From Paralvinella palmiformis (lineage: Eukaryota; Annelida; Polychaeta; Terebellida; Alvinellidae): a stretch of DNA of 64,000 bases. Position numbers and translations under genes: made by a program. Every line of letters begins with the position of its first letter. Within the stretch, counting starts at the first letter, position 1. The stretch covers positions 152,501-216,500 of the forward strand of contig JAODUP010000840.1 of the NCBI GenBank assembly GCA_025642065.1. The letters run 5' to 3'. This document shows, piece after piece, positions 59,285 through 64,000 of this stretch. Under the pieces are notes generated by a model that had not been told where the DNA came from, made no database searches, and saw only the letters and a list, made by a program, of their open reading frames with translations.

Positions 59285-59287
59285 CTG

Positions 59288-60600
59288 TTCGGCTTCAGGC
59301 AAATCGACCATCGCTCTATGACTTGAGCCGCGACACCGGTAACTGCAATAGTATCTGACAATAGGGTCTGTATTTTCAATACGACATCTGCCCTATTCTG
59401 AATTCACCGAAAGCGAGTGATGTTCTAATCTGAGAAGTCATATAATAGAGAGTTACAATAGACTACACGAAGCAGCTCGGCATATTGATGTGTTGTATTC
59501 ATTCATAGTAATTCATTTATCAAAATATCTGCTCGATTTGTATGAGGCAAAATAGACGATTTTATCATGATACAGTGAAGCCAAATAAATAGTATTAATA
59601 AACTTCTCTTATTTTTCCTAAATTTATACTGTAAGCGATCCATACCCAAATATCAGCGATGCAATGTTACTAATTTTCCAGAGGGTCCAGTTATATATAG
59701 CTAAGGGCGTACATCGCATGACGCATCATCAATCTTGCGTATTATCACGTTCGGTTTGCGTATTGATTCATAGATTTGTTATTTTTGGTACGATGCATTC
59801 CGCTCACCCAGTATTCACAATATTTGCGTATCAACAAAACCGCCATAAATACGTCCCTGATAGCTGTGTGCTATTGATATACAAATGATAGTAAAGGCCA
59901 TATCGCTGTATGTTAACCCAAGAGGGTATGTTTACATTGTGAAAATCGAAGTACCAAGAAGTGTAATCTGTAATACACCAGAGAAAAATAACAGAACATC
60001 AAATGCAATATAATGAGCAGACATTCTCTGGGAGCATTTTTTCCAAATAAGATTGAAACTATTTGAGTATTTTACCTGATGACCACAATTGTCTTTAAAC
60101 CTAGTAAAAATTACACCATAGTCAACTGTATCAAATACAGTAGACAGATCCAGAAAATCCTGTAATACTAACTTGCCTTAATCAATTAATATTATAATAT
60201 AATGTTTTGCTCAAATCAAGGCTCTTTCGGTACTCTGATCAATTTTATAAGCAGACTATCGTGTTTCGTAAAGATTAGTATTGACACAAATATTATGAAA
60301 TAGGCCTATATTTCAGTAGAATAAAATGATTTATTAGTCATATTTATAACTGAGCTTATCATAACATCTTGGCACTCGTTGACAGCCAAATAGTCATAGG
60401 TTTAGCTCTTCAACCCGGGTCAGCTATCAATCTCTGTAGTTAGGCTCAAATATATCCATCATGGATATTGGGGACTGTTCTACCAACAGGGCACCCTGTA
60501 ATGAAGTACCGGAGAGAAATTCATTGCATATGGTTAATATGTTTTTGACAGAAAATGTTATTAAAACATTGGGTTATATCTTTATCTGATTATCACTCAC
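59288..60600 (-). mobile_element. Badly decayed LINE relic of the 17-20 kb family
   Basis: Nucleotide-level similarity to the element at 17160-20095 in the same order: GACTTGAGCCGCGACACCGG, ATTCTCTGGGAGCATTTTTT, CAACTGTATCAAATACAGTA and ATTAAAACATTGGGTTATAT all have counterparts there. No long frame survives. Confidence 0.78.
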
Positions 60601-61078
60601 CCATTCATTCATTCACCCACTCACTCATTCATTTATTCAATGGGATATGTGAGATAATCGCGATAAAACGATAAATGTATCATCATCACCAGCTTCAGTA
60701 CACAGAGATTTATGCGACATTCTGCTCGAATACGCGTCTATTGGAAACAAGACACCGAGAGAGAGTTTTCCTTTGGAACAACAATCTACACTTGGTCTCT
60801 CAAATCGTGTTACTGTGTGAAGAGATCGTGCCGATGGTTGCCAAGAGCACAAACAATTGATATATGGAAGGGTTTAATCAGCGATTGTTGGCCAATGTTT
60901 TTGTTCTATAAGACGAGTCTCGTATTCTAGTGTTATCGTGGCCGCTATAATTGGACATGTTCTGTTGACATAATGTGTAATGGCATCGCTTAATCTTTAA
61001 ATAATTCTCGGTGGCTCAGAAGCTCTTGTGACAATTTTTCAAACTGAGATATATGGGTGTAGTAGATCTGTGACGTTA

Positions 61079-61137
61079 GACTCTCTCTCTCTCTCTCTCT
61101 CTCTCTCAGTGTATGTGTGTGTGTGTGTGTGTGTGTG
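61079..61137. repeat. CT then TG microsatellite
   Basis: (CT)n at 61080-61107, then (TG)n at about 61114-61137. Confidence 0.92.
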
Positions 61138-61300
61138 CTACCAGTGCGAGAAAGTCACTAGAACCGAAAATTACGAAGCGTAAATAAAATTTCTGGATAA
61201 TTCACCAGTTTCTACATAAGGAGTGAGTATGTGTTTTTGGCCTCAACGCTGGTAACATCTCGGACATATATCCGACTGGCGATTTCCCGAGGAACCTTAG

Positions 61301-61660
61301 TGAGCTCCGGTGGCCTAGCGGTTAAGCACCCGGCACTTGGTGTCAACGGTCGCAGGTTCGAACCCCGTAAGAGGTCGAAACTTTTCCAGGGATTAATTTC
61401 TCGGCTCACTACATCGTGGGTGGCTGACCACGTTAATGGCGCTGCCGTCTCCACTGAATTATTTAAAATAAAGGGGGACGTTAAAAACACCCTGAGGACG
61501 TAAAACACTCTGGCAGTGACCACCCTCAGGGTATTTCGGCTCCATCTTTCCGTACTGCTCCCCTATGAGTGGTGGGGGAGGAGGTTTCTCAACCACTCCA
61601 ACATAGAGGCTGTGCTGATTAAGCGACAGCCTGGGGATTCTCCCCGAACAACAAAACCAA
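61301..61660 (+). repeat. SINE-C, long tRNA-derived repeat
   Basis: Plus-strand partner of the copy at 16285, with the GGTGGCCTAGCGGTTAAGCA A box and GCAGGTTCGAACCCCG B box. Differences include a small insertion near 61480-61510 and a CCCTATGAGTGGTGGGGGAG segment absent from the other copy. Confidence 0.85.
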
Positions 61661-64000
61661 AACCAAACCCGAGGAACCAACTCACAAACACGGATACGAT
61701 AACATTCGAACCCACAACCTGGATATTTGGAGCACAATGCTCTAACAACTGGACTAACCGGCCCTCATTGCCGGTCAAGATGAGGATAATCAACTTTTCG
61801 TGCTGAGGCCTGTAATGTATCAACAATCTCTAAAGTCGTTGTGTAATAAAACACAACAAAAGTTAAACACCTACAATCGTGTTACCTGAGAGTAACACAC
61901 CTAGATCAGATAGCTAAATGAACTACCTAACAACCTAAATCTAAACAGACTTCTCTTTGTTGATGTATCTTTCGTAAATACGCCAGCTTACAAACTATAA
62001 CAATATATATTGTCTCTGTGCACAAAGATCAATTTATGCAACTGACAGCTGTCATGACGCTACAATTAATTATTTAAATTGCTTTGTTGCTATTAGGGGA
62101 TGTTAAATTTATGGTAAAGAAAATCGTGATGCGAAAACTTTATGTTTACACTTTCAAACCATATCTGATCTACTGTCTGTTATAAAATGTATACGAGTTT
62201 TACTGTTATTTATAAATAACAAACTAAAATCAGCCTCGAATGTATAACTGGATTCTGAAAAGATCATTTACTCCCACATATACTACTAAATATATGCAAC
62301 GAATATAAAACGTCCCAACCATGTCCCAATGTCTCCGTTCGAAATAGAAGACATTTCCCCCTGTGTGTATGTGCGCGCGGGGGGCGCGTGTGTGTTTGTG
62401 TGAGAGAGAGACTTTATATCAATATTTTCCTTTTCGTCTACCCCCCCCCCCCTATTCCCATCTTCTCCATTTATTTATATACAGATGTCTATCAGTTACC
62501 ACGGTGTCCATGTATGAGGACCAGATCTCGTATTGTCTGGTATGTAATTAACCCGCCGACATATAGAACGTTGCTCTCCATACGAGAAAGTATAAATATA
62601 AGCCGCCGAAATCTTGGTTGGTAACATTTACCTAAAATTGGCAAATATCGTGATGTCAACGAATCAATAAGCGTTAGGTTACTGAAGATAAACAGAAAGG
62701 GCGCAAAAACTAATTAGCTTCTCATTTCCTCCGACGTACACTTGTGTCATCCCGAACCGAGTTAGTGACGAGATGTACTTGGTACGAAATTGTTAACTTG
62801 CCGGATGACGCCCAGGGTAAGGACTTTATTCAAACAAGGGGAAATGTTAGAAGCAATACGCCCATTACGAAGACATCACACTAAACGTTGAATGTGATAT
62901 ATTTGAATAAAAGTGCTCATAATACCCATAAACTATGTTTAATTCTGTCTGTCAATTACATTATACTATGCTCCTTAACACACACTATATATTAATTGTT
63001 ACAATATCGTTTGCTTATTTGCAGTTTTTGTCATTTTAATTTTAAGATGGCTGATAATACATGAATATAATCGTTATAATTGTTATTTTAAAACTATCAA
63101 AATAGACATGCATTTATTCACATAGCATATGTTTACGAAGCTTCAAAAATAATACAAGCATCAAACGTTAATCCTATTGGTATTCTCAAGAAACTGCGAA
63201 CTATTATTGACCTATATTAACTTATTAACTTGTTATATTGTTTATAAAGAGCAAAGTCCTTCACTCCAACTACGACTGTTAAACGAAATAACTTCAATCT
63301 GTGTTGTTGTTAACCCCTAAACGTTAAAACTGAATACAAACGAACGCACAGAAATTACATTTTTGGGGGGATGAATAATAAAATCAATGAAGGTGGTAAA
63401 AGGCCACATCTGTCCCTACAGTCAGCCTGATCGGGCCGCCATTTCTCATAAAATTGCTACTTTTTGCTAAAGGATGGAGCGTGATGCAGTACTCAGTCAC
63501 CTCTCCTCCGATGCCAATGAAAAGCTGAATTGTTTGCTCTTTAATCGACTTGCGATGAGAAAATACAACATTGTAAATTAATCATGTCGAGAGGGGGCGC
63601 AATAACTGGACGACGAATATGTACACATCGAGAACATTCCATGACAAAAGCCTAAGACTGTCCCCTGGCATTTGTTTACGAAGCAATTACCGTCGCGTAC
63701 GGTTTGACAGAACAAAAAAAACGCCCCAAAACATAATGGCGAGAGTTCTCCGGGGCATTTCGTCACAGAATCAATCAGTTCCTAATGCGCTTTATTTAAC
63801 TTTTTCGATAAGCATACGGGTCGATTCGGTTCAGCGAAAATTCCGGATTGCTTTGGCTGTCGAATAGGGTGTAGGTCAGAACCCTTGCTGGAAATAAACC
63901 CCACAAACAACCCCACCTGGATTAAAGCGTACGTGGCTAGACGTTATCTTCCTATTGAGAAAATGGACTTAACTCACTCCTACCAGTTTCAAATGTTCAG
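61661..64000. other. No confident feature to the window end
   Basis: A CG/GT-rich patch lies at 62361-62402 and a C run at 62441-62452. 63560-63870 is less CpG-depleted and has several short frames on both strands, one from ATGGCGAGAGTT (63738), which could mark a promoter or first exon of a gene beyond the window. This is not supported further. Confidence 0.35.

Overview
The window is animal nuclear DNA: AT-rich, gene-poor, full of simple-sequence tracts (TG, TA, GA, GTTT, GAGT) and interspersed repeats, with GT-AG introns. Only one gene is read with confidence, and its product resembles animal ERGIC1. The repeat style and the protein suggest an invertebrate, possibly a mollusc or other lophotrochozoan; that placement is inference. 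I saw no bacterial operon, CRISPR array, rRNA or functional tRNA gene. The tRNA-like sequences found are heads of SINEs. Layout: 1-29.4 kb has no confident gene. It holds tRNA-derived SINEs, minisatellites, a nearly complete but broken CR1/L2-type LINE (17.16-20.1 kb, minus), a second LINE relic (23.15-25.1 kb, minus) split by a MITE-like element, and a third (27.4-27.86 kb, plus). Two CpG-containing patches, near 2.5-2.9 kb and 13.6-13.94 kb, look like promoter/first-exon regions but could not be tied to a known gene. From 29,566 to 51,357 on the plus strand lies an ERGIC1 (ERGIC-32) orthologue. Nine coding positions join in frame into a protein of 291 or 292 residues, against 290 in human, with two membrane spans around a lumenal domain. 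Position nine from the 5' end follows one of two tandem alternatives for position eight: exon 8a (45,742-45,864) and exon 8b (50,147-50,272). Both are open, both start and end in phase 0, and both have GT-AG borders. They encode alternative versions of the same lumenal segment just before the second membrane span. This is the main finding: a likely mutually exclusive exon pair. Exon 8a carries the protein's only N-glycosylation sequon; 8b has a basic ERRR stretch instead, closer to human ERGIC1. A 33-bp-arm hairpin starts about 46 bp after the 8b donor. The introns carry a pogo/Tigger-like transposase relic, three copies of one GGGTTCCCAC MITE, SINEs of three families, a solo copy of a long terminal inverted repeat, and a TIR element whose left arm is split by a SINE. 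From 51.4 to 64 kb there are more SINEs, a palindromic DNA element at 57.48-58.35 kb whose left arm ends in the start of a THAP-like reading frame, a LINE relic at 59.3-60.6 kb, and no recognised gene.
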